Source of the DNA: Microvirgula aerodenitrificans DSM 15089
GTDB taxonomy: Bacteria; Pseudomonadota; Gammaproteobacteria; Burkholderiales; Aquaspirillaceae
Direction: 5' to 3'
Assembly: GCF_000620105.1 (NCBI RefSeq)
Contig: NZ_JHVK01000001.1
Coordinates: 248,001 to 312,000 of the forward strand
Length of the DNA: 64,000 bases
This document shows, one piece after another, positions 8,172 to 17,113 of this stretch. The notes below the pieces were generated by a model that made no database searches, was not told the origin of the DNA, and was given only the letters and a program-made list of their open reading frames with translations. The position numbers and the translations under genes are program-made. Each line of letters starts with the position of its first letter. Position 1 is the first letter of the stretch.

Positions 8172-9635
8172 TCAGGCGGCGATGGCGGCCTTGCTGCCGG
8201 TATCGTGCTTCTCCACTACCATGGCGTCGATCAACTGGATGGTTTCCTGGCTGGCCTTTTCCGCTTCGCGCATCCGGGCGAGGATGGCTTCGCTTTCCCC
8301 GGCACCGTGTTCGGCCAGGGTGGCGGTGGCGGTGGCGATATTGTCGCTGACCAGCGATATCCTGGCCTGCAGCGCCTGGAACGAGCGGGTGCTGCCGAAC
8401 TGCGTCTGGCCTTCGCTCTTGATCCAGGTATCGCTGCGCACGTCGCGCTTGTCGGACTCGCTGGCCTGACGTGCGTCGAGGTGCATGTACGCACCCTGCT
8501 TGTAGATGATGTGGTCGACCTTGACCCGCGACACCAGCGATTTGTCGCGTACCAGCGACACGCGGCCGATCACTTCGCTCGACGTTTCCGCCAGGTTCTC
8601 GAACTGGCTGCGGAATGCGTCGATCGAGGTCTTGACCCGGGCGGCGGTCTCGCCGCTCTGGCTCGACTTCTCGCGCATGTTGGCGATCAGGTCCGACAGC
8701 ACGGTCAGCACGTTCTTGACTTCGCCGGCCGTGCTCTTGCTGCGCTCGGCCAGGATGCGCACCTCGTCGGCGACCACGGCAAAGCCACGACCCTGCTCAC
8801 CGGCCCGCGCCGCCTCGATGGCGGCATTCAGCGCCAGCAGGTTGGTCTGGTCGGCAATGGCGGCAATCGACGACAGCGAGGTCTCGATATGGGTCCATTT
8901 TTCGCTGAGGGTCATCGCGGTTTCATTCACCGCGCTGACGCTGTCGACGATGGTATCCAGCTGCAGGCTCAGGTCCTGCGCGCTCTTCAGGCTTTCGTCG
9001 GCACCGGCGGCATTGCCTTCTGCCAGCCGGGACACCGATTCCATCTCGCTGCTGATCACGTTCAGGTCACTCTGGTTGGAGGCCAGATTGCTCTGCAGGT
9101 ACTGGGTGTTCAGTTTGTGCAGCTGGGATGACAGCTGGTTCTGGCGCACATAGACGTCGTTGTCCTCCATCGCCTTGATCGCCTTGGCGAACACTTCCAT
9201 CGACAGCGAGAACACCCCCGGCATCCCGGACGACAGCGGATAGCGGTTGAAATCGCCCTTGCTGATGCGCACGAAGCAGGTATTGATTTCCTTGAAATAG
9301 GTCTCGATCAGGTCCATGAAATCGTTGAGTTCCCAGGCGACCAGGCCGATTTCGCCCATGCCCGGCGTGCGGGTTGCGCGGTGGTACAGCTCGCCCTTGT
9401 TCGCGTAGCTCAACTGCTCCTTCAGGATGCCGAGAATGGCGAACATCCGCGACGTTTGCCGGTGGACATGGAAGCTCAGCAGGATCGAACAGGCGGGCAG
9501 GGCCAGCAGGTACAGGCTGTCGTTGTCGATGAAGACTTCATGGCCGACCGCAATCAGGATCAGGATGTTGAATGCCAGCAGGTACAGATAGGTACGCTGT
9601 TTCAGAAACAGCGAGGAAGTGGTGGTGGTGCCCAT
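8172..9635 (-). CDS. Transmembrane methyl-accepting chemotaxis protein with degenerate C-terminal CZB-like domain
   Basis: 487 residues. Two transmembrane helices (about 15-32 and 40-57) enclose almost no periplasmic loop, then comes a HAMP-like linker. The signalling domain (about 200-360) contains the invariant hairpin tip [32 protein letters not shown]. The C-terminal segment beginning [17 protein letters not shown] resembles a chemoreceptor zinc-binding domain. The first His is present, but the CxLGxW Cys motif reads VRSDTWI and the distal His is lost, so zinc binding is unlikely. With no ligand-binding domain of its own, it probably signals for the PAS protein encoded 16 bp upstream (9652-10161), as in bipartite energy-taxis receptors. 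Confidence 0.85.
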   Translation of the reverse strand: MGTTTTSSLFLKQRTYLYLLAFNILILIAVGHEVFIDNDSLYLLALPACSILLSFHVHRQTSRMFAILGILKEQLSYANKGELYHRATRTPGMGEIGLVAWELNDFMDLIETYFKEINTCFVRISKGDFNRYPLSSGMPGVFSLSMEVFAKAIKAMEDNDVYVRQNQLSSQLHKLNTQYLQSNLASNQSDLNVISSEMESVSRLAEGNAAGADESLKSAQDLSLQLDTIVDSVSAVNETAMTLSEKWTHIETSLSSIAAIADQTNLLALNAAIEAARAGEQGRGFAVVADEVRILAERSKSTAGEVKNVLTVLSDLIANMREKSSQSGETAARVKTSIDAFRSQFENLAETSSEVIGRVSLVRDKSLVSRVKVDHIIYKQGAYMHLDARQASESDKRDVRSDTWIKSEGQTQFGSTRSFQALQARISLVSDNIATATATLAEHGAGESEAILARMREAEKASQETIQLIDAMVVEKHDTGSKAAIAA

Positions 9636-9651
9636 GTAGGTTGATTCTCTG

Positions 9652-10161
9652 TTACTTGTTCAGGCCGAGGACGAAATTTTCGTACGAGCCGGCGTGGGCC
9701 TTGTCCAGGTAGTCCTGTAACCAGGCCAGCGAGGTATCCGGTGCTGCTGCCTTGCCGGCGGACTGTTCCACCGCGCGCATTTCGGCATAGATTCTGGTCA
9801 TGGTGTCGATGGCATGCCGGGTCGGCATGCGGCGGACCGAATAATAGCCCTTGGTGCTGCCATCGATGCCATAGTCGGGCGTGACATTGGCGAACACCCA
9901 GTAGAACCCGCCATCCGCGGTGTAATTCTTCAGGATGCCGAAGAATTCCTTGCCCTGCATGAGTGTCTTCCACATCAGCCGGAAGACGCCGCGCGGCATG
10001 TCCGGGTGGCGGATCAGGTTGTGCGCTTGTCCCAGCAAGGCGGATTCCGCGTAGTTCGACACCTGCATGAACTTCCGGTTGGCATAGGTGATGATGCCTT
10101 TCTGGTCCGTCTTGGTGATGATCAGGTCGTCGGGCTGCAGTCGCACTTCCTGGTTGTTCAT
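9652..10161 (-). CDS. Aer-like PAS-domain protein (soluble half of a bipartite energy-taxis receptor)
   Basis: 169 residues. A single PAS domain fills residues 10-125 and follows E. coli Aer closely: [30 protein letters not shown], and [12 protein letters not shown]. Aer binds FAD in this domain to sense redox or oxygen. There is no transmembrane or signalling domain, only a short helical tail. The next gene, 16 bp downstream, encodes a sensor-less transmembrane MCP, so the two halves probably work together, as CetB and CetA do in Campylobacter. I chose the ATG at 10161 ([13 protein letters not shown]). Confidence 0.87.
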   Translation of the reverse strand: MNNQEVRLQPDDLIITKTDQKGIITYANRKFMQVSNYAESALLGQAHNLIRHPDMPRGVFRLMWKTLMQGKEFFGILKNYTADGGFYWVFANVTPDYGIDGSTKGYYSVRRMPTRHAIDTMTRIYAEMRAVEQSAGKAAAPDTSLAWLQDYLDKAHAGSYENFVLGLNK

Positions 10162-10616
10162 TGAAATCAACTCCGTTGCTTTGTGTCTTTGCGACCGGTT
10201 GTTCGCCATCGGCTACGCCACAACGCCGGCGGTGCATGACGCGCGGCAGGCGAGGGGAATGTCTGCGAGGAAGAGGGGGCGGCGGGAGGGGCGGCGGTCC
10301 GCCTGCCCGGGGCCGGTACGACTTTTTGTCAGGGCTGCGCTGGCGCAGGGGGGAGGGCGGGTCATGACAGGGCTTCGTGGCAGGGATTTGCTGACGCACG
10401 CCGGGATGCCGTGGCGTCCGGTGCGGCCATTCGTCCGCTGTTGTTCCGCATTTTTTTGCGACAATTCTGATGCTGACGGCATTTACGGAATTTAGGTTAA
10501 TCCGCTTGCTATTGTCAAGCGGATTGCCTTGTTTTCGCTGGAAAAAATCCGGGTCATGACAAAAAGACAAGGGCGACGCGGCAGGCGTCGCCCTTGTCCC
10601 GGGGCTGCCGGAAAAA
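10162..10616. other. 455-bp intergenic region
   Basis: No convincing gene is seen. It should hold the promoter of the PAS/MCP pair (minus strand). I looked for a sigma28-type flagellar promoter and found none that convinces. A hairpin AATCCGCTTG/CAAGCGGATT lies around 10499-10525. The segment near 10440-10530 is more AT-rich than its surroundings. Confidence 0.5.
10567..10597 (-). terminator. Terminator of the M14 peptidase gene
   Basis: A 13-bp GC-rich stem (ACAAGGGCGACGC and its complement) with a 5-nt loop is followed on the minus strand by a CTTTTTG tract. It lies 20 bp after the peptidase stop. This is a typical rho-independent terminator. Confidence 0.85.
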
Positions 10617-12533
10617 CTACTTCTTTTCTACCCGGCCAATCGGATACAGATAGGCATTGGCGTCATAGAACGGCGTGTGCTGGTAGAACCACTGCAGACG
10701 GGCGCCGGCATCCCTGGCGAAGGCCTTGTCGGTCTTCAGCTTGTGCTGGAATTCGGCCTTGAGTTTCGGGTCCTGGGCCAGCATCTGCCGCGCCATCGGT
10801 TCCATCACGTATTCCTCGGGTTCTTCGGCGGCGACCAGGGTCGAGTTGAAGAAGCCCCATGACCAGAACGAATCCGGGCTGGTCGGTTCGAGCAGGTTCA
10901 TGGCCAGCACGCCGAGCGGCTGCCGGGCATCAATGACCACCGAGCCGGCCGGGAAAGTCTGCAGGCGCTTGACCGGTTTGGCATCGCCGCTGACCAGCAG
11001 GTGGCCTTCATAGCCGGGGATCTGGTTCTTCGCTGCCCGGTCGGGCTCGAAGCCGCCGGCGAGCTTGACGTTGTCCATCCGGTACAGGGTCACTTCGACC
11101 GGCGTCGGCTTGTCCAGGGTCTTCATCTGGATGCCGTGCGCGCGCAGCCGCTTGATCACGTCGCTCCACTGCACCGGCACGATGTACTCGGCCGGCCGGG
11201 TGACGGTCAGGTCCGGCACGTCGTTGGCGGTGACCGGTACGGTCATCGTCTTCGGCTTGTTGGTCCACTTGATGGTTTTCTGGCCGGTGATCGGCGACAT
11301 CTCGTAGGTGTAGGCGCCGCCGGTGAACTGGACTTTCTTCGGTGTACCCGGCTTCCAGGTCAGGGTGACCTTGTCGTCGGACAGTGCCTTGCTGCGGTCG
11401 GCGGCAATGGCGGTCTTCAGCGAGCCGGCATTGTTGCCGACCGATTCGAACATCGCTTTCAGCATCACGTAGTTGCCGAGCACCTGGGTCTTGTACGGGT
11501 GCAGCGCATGCTGTTCGATCAGCACCGAGGGCACGCTGCGGATATCGCCGTACTGGTTCGAGAAGCGGGCCAGGTCGGTACGGTACGGGTAGTAGCCCTG
11601 GGTCAGGTCCTTGTTGTCGTTCAGGCTGATGCACTCGTGGATCTGGTGGCCGTAGCTCTGCACTTCCTTGTAGACGTGCGGCTGCATCACGGTATCCATC
11701 CAGCGGGTCGCGGCCGGCGACCAGCCTTCGCCGTTATTGCAGTACGAGCTGTCGTACGGATACATGGCGCCGTCGGTCGAGTGGGTGTCGGCGAAGAAAC
11801 TCAGGTCGTACTGGTTGAACACCCAGGCCACGTTGCGGATTTCGGCGCTGTCGAGTTTGGTGAAGTCGCGGTTCAGGTTCAGGTTCTGGCCGTTGACGCG
11901 CCAGCCGGTGATGTCCGGACCATTCTGGTTGATGCGGCCATAGGCGCTGGTGCGCATGTCGCCGTCAACGTTGACGGTCGGGATGAACAGGATGTTGACC
12001 TTGTCCAGAATCGACGCCAGCGGCTTCTTGCCGGTGGTCATGTCGCGCAGCAGCATGAACATCGCGTCCTTGCCGTTGGCTTCGCCCGGGTGGATTTCAG
12101 CCTCGACCAGCACGGTCGGCTTGCCGGACTTCTTCAGGCCTTCCGGGCTCTTGTCCGCCGATGTCGATGCGACAGCCAGCATCATGTCGTAGCCTTCGGC
12201 GCTTTTCTCCGGCATCCAGGTCAGCTTGATCGCGCCATTTGAGGCGGCCGCGAGTTTCTTCATGTACTCGACGGTCTGCGTGTAGTTGCTGGTCTTGTGG
12301 AAGTCGCTGGCTTCGGCAACGGTGGCCAGCGGGTTGTCGGCGCCGACCAGGAACCGGGTGCTGGTCAGCGTCTGCTCGAACATCGGCGGCAGAATGCGGG
12401 TCTTGGCGGCCGGAACGGCGGTCGAATCGTCGATATAGCCCGGGGCTTGTGGCAGGGCTGCCAGTGCCGGCAGGCTCATGATGGCGAGCGCGCTGGTGGC
12501 AAGGGCGAAACGACGGGAAGGGAAGGTGTGCAT
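10617..12533 (-). CDS. Secreted M14-family zinc carboxypeptidase
   Basis: 638 residues with a Sec signal peptide (positively charged start, hydrophobic core, cleavage near ALAALPQA, about residue 26). The zinc ligands are visible as His148 and Glu151 in EIHPGE and a later His in ADTHSTDG. The central region GRINQNGPDITGWRVNGQNL resembles the arginine/asparagine substrate pocket of M14 peptidases. A long C-terminal part (about 400-638) has no domain I can name. It probably acts in the periplasm or outside the cell on peptides. A terminator follows at 10567. Confidence 0.88.
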   Translation of the reverse strand: MHTFPSRRFALATSALAIMSLPALAALPQAPGYIDDSTAVPAAKTRILPPMFEQTLTSTRFLVGADNPLATVAEASDFHKTSNYTQTVEYMKKLAAASNGAIKLTWMPEKSAEGYDMMLAVASTSADKSPEGLKKSGKPTVLVEAEIHPGEANGKDAMFMLLRDMTTGKKPLASILDKVNILFIPTVNVDGDMRTSAYGRINQNGPDITGWRVNGQNLNLNRDFTKLDSAEIRNVAWVFNQYDLSFFADTHSTDGAMYPYDSSYCNNGEGWSPAATRWMDTVMQPHVYKEVQSYGHQIHECISLNDNKDLTQGYYPYRTDLARFSNQYGDIRSVPSVLIEQHALHPYKTQVLGNYVMLKAMFESVGNNAGSLKTAIAADRSKALSDDKVTLTWKPGTPKKVQFTGGAYTYEMSPITGQKTIKWTNKPKTMTVPVTANDVPDLTVTRPAEYIVPVQWSDVIKRLRAHGIQMKTLDKPTPVEVTLYRMDNVKLAGGFEPDRAAKNQIPGYEGHLLVSGDAKPVKRLQTFPAGSVVIDARQPLGVLAMNLLEPTSPDSFWSWGFFNSTLVAAEEPEEYVMEPMARQMLAQDPKLKAEFQHKLKTDKAFARDAGARLQWFYQHTPFYDANAYLYPIGRVEKK

Positions 12534-12843
12534 TTATGGCTCTCCGTAACGGGTGAGGCATGAAAGCGGGGTCCGGTCGCGTGACGGACGTCGAGTCCGG
12601 TGTTGGCCGGAAGATCGGCGACTGGGCGCAGGCCGGGCGGCCGCCCGACTATCCACGATGGAATCCGGCGCCTGCATGCCGGGTGGGCATTCGAACGCGG
12701 ATTCCGAGGCAATAAGTATATTAACTATTTCTTAAATTTAGGGTGATGCAGATCAATTGGGTGTAGCTGCAATTTTCGCAGGCACAAGAAAAAAGACTCG
12801 TGCGGGACGAGTCTTTGTCTTTTCCGTGTTCCTGCCGCCGCGT
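12534..12843. other. 310-bp intergenic region with AT-rich promoter-like patch
   Basis: It lies between the M14 peptidase (start at 12533) and the GntR gene stop. The stretch 12712-12745 is strongly AT-rich compared with its surroundings and contains TATACT on the minus strand (12720-12715), a candidate -10 for the peptidase. The GntR terminator sits at 12792-12816. No gene is seen. Confidence 0.45.
12792..12816 (-). terminator. Terminator of the GntR gene
   Basis: A 10-bp stem AAAGACTCGT/ACGAGTCTTT with a GCGGG loop is followed on the minus strand by TTTCTTGTG. It lies 27 bp past the gene stop and is nearly symmetrical, so it may also act on the plus strand. Confidence 0.75.
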
Positions 12844-13494
12844 TTATTGCAGTGCCTCGGCAATGATGTGGCGGTAGGCGGCACTGAAGTCCGCAATGGC
12901 CTTGCGGACACGCTCGACATCGCGTGCGGTGACCGCCTTCAGCGTGGCGTCGACCAGCTGGTTGGTCATGGCCATCTGCGTCTTGCCGCTCTTCAGCACG
13001 GCGTAGAAGCAGCGCTGGGTCAGCGGCAGCAGGTCGTCCAGCGTCTGTTCCAGATAGCGGTTGCGGCCGAGCGGATACAGTGCGCTGAGCAGGGCGACCG
13101 AGCTGTCGTAGTACGCTTCGAGGTCATCATGCTGCTGGGCTTCCATCAGCTGGGTGCTGATGTCGAAGAACGGCGCCAGTTCCTCGTTGTCCCAGGTCTG
13201 GCAGAAGGTGACCACCACCCGTTCGATCAGTGCGAACCACAGGTCGAAGAACTCGTCGGCGCTTTCCGCTCCGAGTTCCGCCACCACAGCGCCGCGGCGC
13301 GGGTAGATATTGACCAGATGGCGGCGTTCCAGCAGCAGCAGCGCTTCGCGCACCGACCCGCGGCTGACGTCCAGTTCGGCGGCAATGCGCAGTTCCTGGA
13401 TGCGCTCGCCGGCATGCATGTCGTTCTGGATGATCTGCTTGCCCAGATAACGGGCAATCTGCTCCGTCAGGGAATCGTTGGCTTTGAATGTCAT
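12844..13494 (-). CDS. GntR-family transcriptional regulator (FadR/FCD subfamily)
   Basis: 216 residues. The N-terminal winged helix is at about 5-75 (SLTEQIARYLGKQII, then LRIAAELDVSRGSVREALLL). An all-helical FCD-type effector domain follows (about 90-212), with an acidic helix FDLWFALIERVVVTF. It stands alone with its own terminator and faces an SCP2 protein across a 262-bp intergenic region. The ligand is unknown; FCD regulators usually sense carboxylic or fatty acids. The ATG at 13494 gives the normal family N-terminus. Confidence 0.9.
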   Translation of the reverse strand: MTFKANDSLTEQIARYLGKQIIQNDMHAGERIQELRIAAELDVSRGSVREALLLLERRHLVNIYPRRGAVVAELGAESADEFFDLWFALIERVVVTFCQTWDNEELAPFFDISTQLMEAQQHDDLEAYYDSSVALLSALYPLGRNRYLEQTLDDLLPLTQRCFYAVLKSGKTQMAMTNQLVDATLKAVTARDVERVRKAIADFSAAYRHIIAEALQ

Positions 13495-13689
13495 GATATG
13501 AACATGCCCGGTATTTTTAATATTAGTATTTTCCTATACGCTGCGACGGCACACAAGATTGTCTTGGTGTTTGACACAAGAACATGGCGCAGGGTGTCGC
13601 ATTTATGTCGGAATGACCGGGGCTGGCGTGGTTGGACAAGTGCCGCAGATTCGCGTATCCATTAGCTGGAAACTGGTAGTACTATGACA

Positions 13690-13705
13690 TTAAACACTTG
13701 TTTAA
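13690..13705. promoter_or_regulatory. Perfect 16-bp palindrome upstream of the SCP2 gene
   Basis: TTAAACA-CT-TGTTTAA lies 52 bp upstream of the SCP2 start, in the region shared with the divergent GntR gene. It has the form of a dimeric repressor site. The neighbouring GntR protein or a TetR-type lipid regulator could bind it. This is inference from symmetry. Confidence 0.4.
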
Positions 13706-13756
13706 CCCCGTCCGCCCGGCTTGCCGGCCGCTGCGGACCCGTCTGGAGAACCCGAC

Positions 13757-14089
13757 ATGGCATTGCCTTCCACTCTCGATGAACTGTTTGCCGGCATGCC
13801 GGCACGCCTGCAGGCCGACAAGGCCGCCGGCGTGGTCAGCCGCTTCCATTTCAAACTGTCCGGCGAGCCGGGCGGTGAATGGACCGTGGCGCTCGACAAG
13901 GGCCAGTGCCAGGTCGAAAAGGGGCTGACCGGCGAAGCGAAGTGTGTGGTTGAAGCCAGCGGTGCCGATTATCTGGCGATCGAGCGTGGCGAACTGCGGC
14001 CGGAAGTGGCCTTCATGCAGGGCAAGATCAAGCTGTCCAACCTGCCGGAAATGATGACGCTGATGCAGGCGTTCTCCCGCCCGGCCTGA
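13757..14089 (+). CDS. SCP2 sterol-carrier-like lipid-binding protein
   Basis: 110 residues forming one SCP2 domain. A helix LDELFAGMPARLQADKA is followed by strands VVSRFHFKLSGEPGGEWTV and the C-terminal GDL-like segment PEVAFMQGKIKLSNLPEMMT, typical of bacterial SCP2 proteins. They bind fatty acyl or other lipids in the cytoplasm. The start at 13757 has GGAG nine bases upstream. It shares a bidirectional terminator with pepN. Confidence 0.88.
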   Translation: MALPSTLDELFAGMPARLQADKAAGVVSRFHFKLSGEPGGEWTVALDKGQCQVEKGLTGEAKCVVEASGADYLAIERGELRPEVAFMQGKIKLSNLPEMMTLMQAFSRPA

Positions 14090-14107
14090 GCGCCTGATTC
14101 GGCAGGC

Positions 14108-14153
14108 ACCTCGCTGCGCTCGTCCGTTCTTCGCAGGCGGCGTTTGTGGACAG
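14108..14153. repeat. Copy A of an intergenic repeat
   Basis: This 46-nt segment aligns without gaps, at about 80 % identity, to 17018-17063. Both copies begin ACCTCGC, share CTCGTCCGTTCTT, end TGGACAG, and are followed at once by a hairpin. See copy B. Confidence 0.6.
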
Positions 14154-14186
14154 CAAAACGGCCCGGATTTCCGGGCCGTTTTGCTG
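14151..14186. terminator. Bidirectional terminator between SCP2 gene and pepN
   Basis: A 16-bp stem CAGCAAAACGGCCCGG and its complement with an ATTT loop. The AAAA and TTTT tracts give a U-run in both directions. It serves the convergent SCP2 and pepN genes. Confidence 0.9.
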
Positions 14187-14193
14187 ATACGGG

Positions 14194-16815
14194 CTACGCG
14201 AGGTTCTTTTCGACGATTTCGTAGACGTCCTTGGACAGGGCCGGATGCGCGATCAGCCGTTCCAGCTCGGCCTGCATCATCTGCCGCCGCGCCGGATCGA
14301 CCCGCTTCCAGCGGTTGAACGCCGCCACCAGCCGCGCCGCGACCTGCGGGTTGATCGCATCGACCGCCAGCACCTGGTCGGCCATGAAGCGGTAGCCGGC
14401 GCCATCCTCGCGATGGAAGGCGGCGATATTGCGGCCGAAGCTGCCGAGCAGCGCGCGTGCCTTGTTCGGGTTGCGCAGCGAGAACGCCGGGTGCAGCAGC
14501 AGGTCCTGCACCATCTGCAGCGTGTCGCCGCGATGGCTGGCGGCATTCAGCGCGAACCATTTGTCCATCACCAGCGCGTCGTCGATCCAGCGATGGGCGA
14601 ACTCGTTGAACACCGCGTCGCGATCCGGATGGCGGATATCGCGCAGCGCGTTCAGTGCGCCGATCTGGTCGGTCATGTTGTCGGCATTGCGGCACTGGCT
14701 GACGGCCAGATCGATGGCCAGCGGATCGTCCAGTGCGGCCAGGTAGCCGAGGCACAGGTTCTTCAGCTCGCGCTGACCGGCGTGTTCATGGCTGAACGGT
14801 TTGATGTCGTTCAGTTCGTAGGCGGCAATCAGGTCGGCGCGCAACTGGCGGGCCAGTTCGGCGCGGGCAAAGGCGCGCACCTGGCGGATGCGTTCCGGAT
14901 CGGCGGCGTCGATCTTTTCCAGCAGCTCGTTTTCCGATGGCAGTACCAGCGCCAGTGCGACGAAGGCCGGGTCCAGCGCGGTATCGACCAGCACGGCGCG
15001 GCAGGCGCAGATGAAGTCGTCCGGCACGGTCAGTTCGAGACCGTCGACGCTGGCGCGGTACAGCGCCAGCAGCATGCGTTCGGCCAGTTGCTGGCCGGCT
15101 TCCCAGCGGGCGAAGTCGTCGCGGTCGTGAGCCAGCAGGAAGGCCAGTTCGCTGTCGCTGTAGTCGTAAGTCAGCCGGACCGGTGCGGAGAAGCCGCGCA
15201 GCAGCGACGGGACCGGTTTGCGGTCGATATTGATGAAAGTGAAATGCTGGGTGGCTTCCTGCACCGACAGCACGCGCGTGGTCGGGCCGGGGGCGGCGTC
15301 GCTGGACAGGGTCAGCGGGAATTCCCTGCCGTCCGGATCGAGCAGGCCGATGGCCAGCGGGATGTGCAGCGGCAGCTTGTCGGCCTGGCCCGGGGTCGGC
15401 GGTGTCGACTGGCTGACGGTCAGCGTCAGCGTATGGCCGAGTTCCGACCACTGGCAGGAGACTTTCGCCTCCGGCGTGCCGGCCTGGCTGTACCAGCGGC
15501 CGAACTGGGTCAGGTCGGCGCCGTTGGCGTCGGCCATGGCGGCGCGGAAATCGTCGCAGGTGACGGCCTGGCCGTCATGGCGTTTGAAATACAGATCCAT
15601 GCCGCGGCGGAAGCCGTCCTCGCCGAACAGGGTGTGGTACATCCGCACCACTTCCGCGCCTTTTTCGTACACGGTCATGGTGTAGAAGTTGTTCATCTCG
15701 AGATAGCTCTCGGGACGGATCGGGTGCGACATCGGGCCGGCGTCTTCCGGGAACTGCATCGCGCGCAGATTGCGCACGTCGCCGATGCGCTTGACCGCGC
15801 GGCTGCCCATGTCGGCCGAGAATTCCTGGTCGCGGAAGACGGTCAGCCCTTCCTTCAGCGACAGCTGGAACCAGTCGCGGCAGGTCACGCGGTTGCCGGT
15901 CCAGTTGTGGAAGTATTCGTGGCCGATCACGCCCTCGACGCCGTCGAAATCGGTGTCGGTGGCGGTGGCGCGGCTGGCCAGTACGTACTTGGTGTTGAAG
16001 ACGTTCAGGCCCTTGTTTTCCATCGCCCCCATGTTGAAGTCGCCGACGGCGACGATCATGTAGGTGTCGAGGTCGTATTCGAGACCGAAGCGGCGTTCGT
16101 CCCAGTCCATTGCGCGCTTCAGGCTTTCCATCGCGTGCTGCGACTTGTCCAGGTCCTGCGGCTCGACCCAGATTTCCAGGGTGACCTTCTTGCCGCCCCG
16201 GGTGACAAACTCGTCGCGCAGCACCGACAGGCGCGCGGCGACCAGCGCAAACAGATAGCTCGGCTTGCGGTACGGGTCGACCCATTTGACCCAGTGACGC
16301 CGCTTGTCGGTCTGGCCTTCGCCGACCTTGTTGCCGTTGGACAGCAGCACCGGGAAGCGGTTGCGTTCGGCGATGATGGTGGTGGAAAACTTGGCCATCA
16401 CGTCCGGACGGTCAAGGTAATAGGTGATCTTGCGGAAGCCTTCCGGCTCGCACTGGGTGAACAGGTTGCCGTTGCTGGCGTACAGCCCCATCAGCGACGA
16501 GTTCGCATACGGGTCGACGCGGGTGGCGATTTCGAGAATGAAACTTTCCGGCACGTCACGCAGGGTCAGCGTTTCCGCGTCGTTCGAATAGTGGTTGACG
16601 GCGACCGGTTCTCCGTCGAGGGTCACCGACACCAGTTCGGCCGTGCCGTCGAGCACCAGCTCGCTGCTGGCCGCCGCCGCCGGATTGCGCCGGACCGTCA
16701 TGCGGCTGTCGATGCGGACGTCGTCGTCGCGCAGGTCGAAGGTCAGATCGACCGAATCGATCAGAAAGGCAGACGGGAGATAATCGGCGCGGTACTTGGC
16801 TTGCGGTTGGCTCAT
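14194..16815 (-). CDS. pepN: Aminopeptidase N (M1 family)
   Basis: 873 residues, full family length. The substrate motif GAMEN is at residues 263-267. The zinc motif HEYFH is at 299-303, with the second Glu in the following KEGLTVFRDQEF. PepN removes N-terminal residues from peptides in the cytoplasm and completes protein turnover. The ATG at 16815 gives the usual MSQPQAKYRADYLPS start. It is a single gene with a terminator downstream. Confidence 0.97.
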   Translation of the reverse strand: MSQPQAKYRADYLPSAFLIDSVDLTFDLRDDDVRIDSRMTVRRNPAAAASSELVLDGTAELVSVTLDGEPVAVNHYSNDAETLTLRDVPESFILEIATRVDPYANSSLMGLYASNGNLFTQCEPEGFRKITYYLDRPDVMAKFSTTIIAERNRFPVLLSNGNKVGEGQTDKRRHWVKWVDPYRKPSYLFALVAARLSVLRDEFVTRGGKKVTLEIWVEPQDLDKSQHAMESLKRAMDWDERRFGLEYDLDTYMIVAVGDFNMGAMENKGLNVFNTKYVLASRATATDTDFDGVEGVIGHEYFHNWTGNRVTCRDWFQLSLKEGLTVFRDQEFSADMGSRAVKRIGDVRNLRAMQFPEDAGPMSHPIRPESYLEMNNFYTMTVYEKGAEVVRMYHTLFGEDGFRRGMDLYFKRHDGQAVTCDDFRAAMADANGADLTQFGRWYSQAGTPEAKVSCQWSELGHTLTLTVSQSTPPTPGQADKLPLHIPLAIGLLDPDGREFPLTLSSDAAPGPTTRVLSVQEATQHFTFINIDRKPVPSLLRGFSAPVRLTYDYSDSELAFLLAHDRDDFARWEAGQQLAERMLLALYRASVDGLELTVPDDFICACRAVLVDTALDPAFVALALVLPSENELLEKIDAADPERIRQVRAFARAELARQLRADLIAAYELNDIKPFSHEHAGQRELKNLCLGYLAALDDPLAIDLAVSQCRNADNMTDQIGALNALRDIRHPDRDAVFNEFAHRWIDDALVMDKWFALNAASHRGDTLQMVQDLLLHPAFSLRNPNKARALLGSFGRNIAAFHREDGAGYRFMADQVLAVDAINPQVAARLVAAFNRWKRVDPARRQMMQAELERLIAHPALSKDVYEIVEKNLA

Positions 16816-17017
16816 GATCCAGGTCCGGGAAAGTGGCTTCAGACCCCGGGATTATACGCCGTGCCCGGCCGGGCGACCGAACACCGTCCAGACGGCTCAT
16901 CAAGGTGGGCGCCGATGTTCACCGTGGCGTCGGTACACACCCGACTGACAGAATCTGTCCCGAGCACGGCAGTCTGCCTGATTGAACCCTGCCTCTTCTG
17001 TCCCCGCCGCCGCGGGG

Positions 17018-17063
17018 AAACCTCGCCACGCTCGTCCGTTCTTTGTGGCCGGGGTTCATGGAC
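17018..17063. repeat. Copy B of an intergenic repeat
   Basis: This 46-nt segment matches 14108-14153 with nine substitutions and no gaps. The two copies bracket pepN in the same orientation, each next to a terminator-like hairpin. Confidence 0.6.
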
Positions 17064-17069
17064 AGTCAG

Positions 17070-17091
17070 ACGCCGTCCCGAAGGACGGCGT
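17070..17091 (-). terminator. Hairpin after the first YfcC gene
   Basis: ACGCCGTCC/GGACGGCGT pairs around a TTCG-type tetraloop. It lies 22 bp after the stop of the minus-strand transporter. There is no strong T-tract. Confidence 0.55.
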
Positions 17092-17113
17092 TTGCAGAGC
17101 GCGCAGGCCAGGA

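Noticed and set aside
10213-10482. Minus-strand open frame of 89 codons upstream of the PAS/MCP genes
   Set aside because: Composition (Arg/Pro/Ser-rich without motifs) is typical of a non-coding frame in high-GC DNA, and it occupies the expected promoter region.
10162-10616. Sigma28 (flagellar) promoter before the chemotaxis pair
   Set aside because: No TAAA-N15-GCCGATAA-like element was found on the minus strand.
16999-17022. TGTCCCCGCCGCCGCGGGGAAACC looks somewhat like a second, degenerate I-E CRISPR repeat
   Set aside because: The stem composition is similar, but the length between arms and the terminal ATGAACCG do not match the 29-nt unit at 2811, and there is no repeat/spacer periodicity. 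A GC-rich hairpin by chance is more likely.
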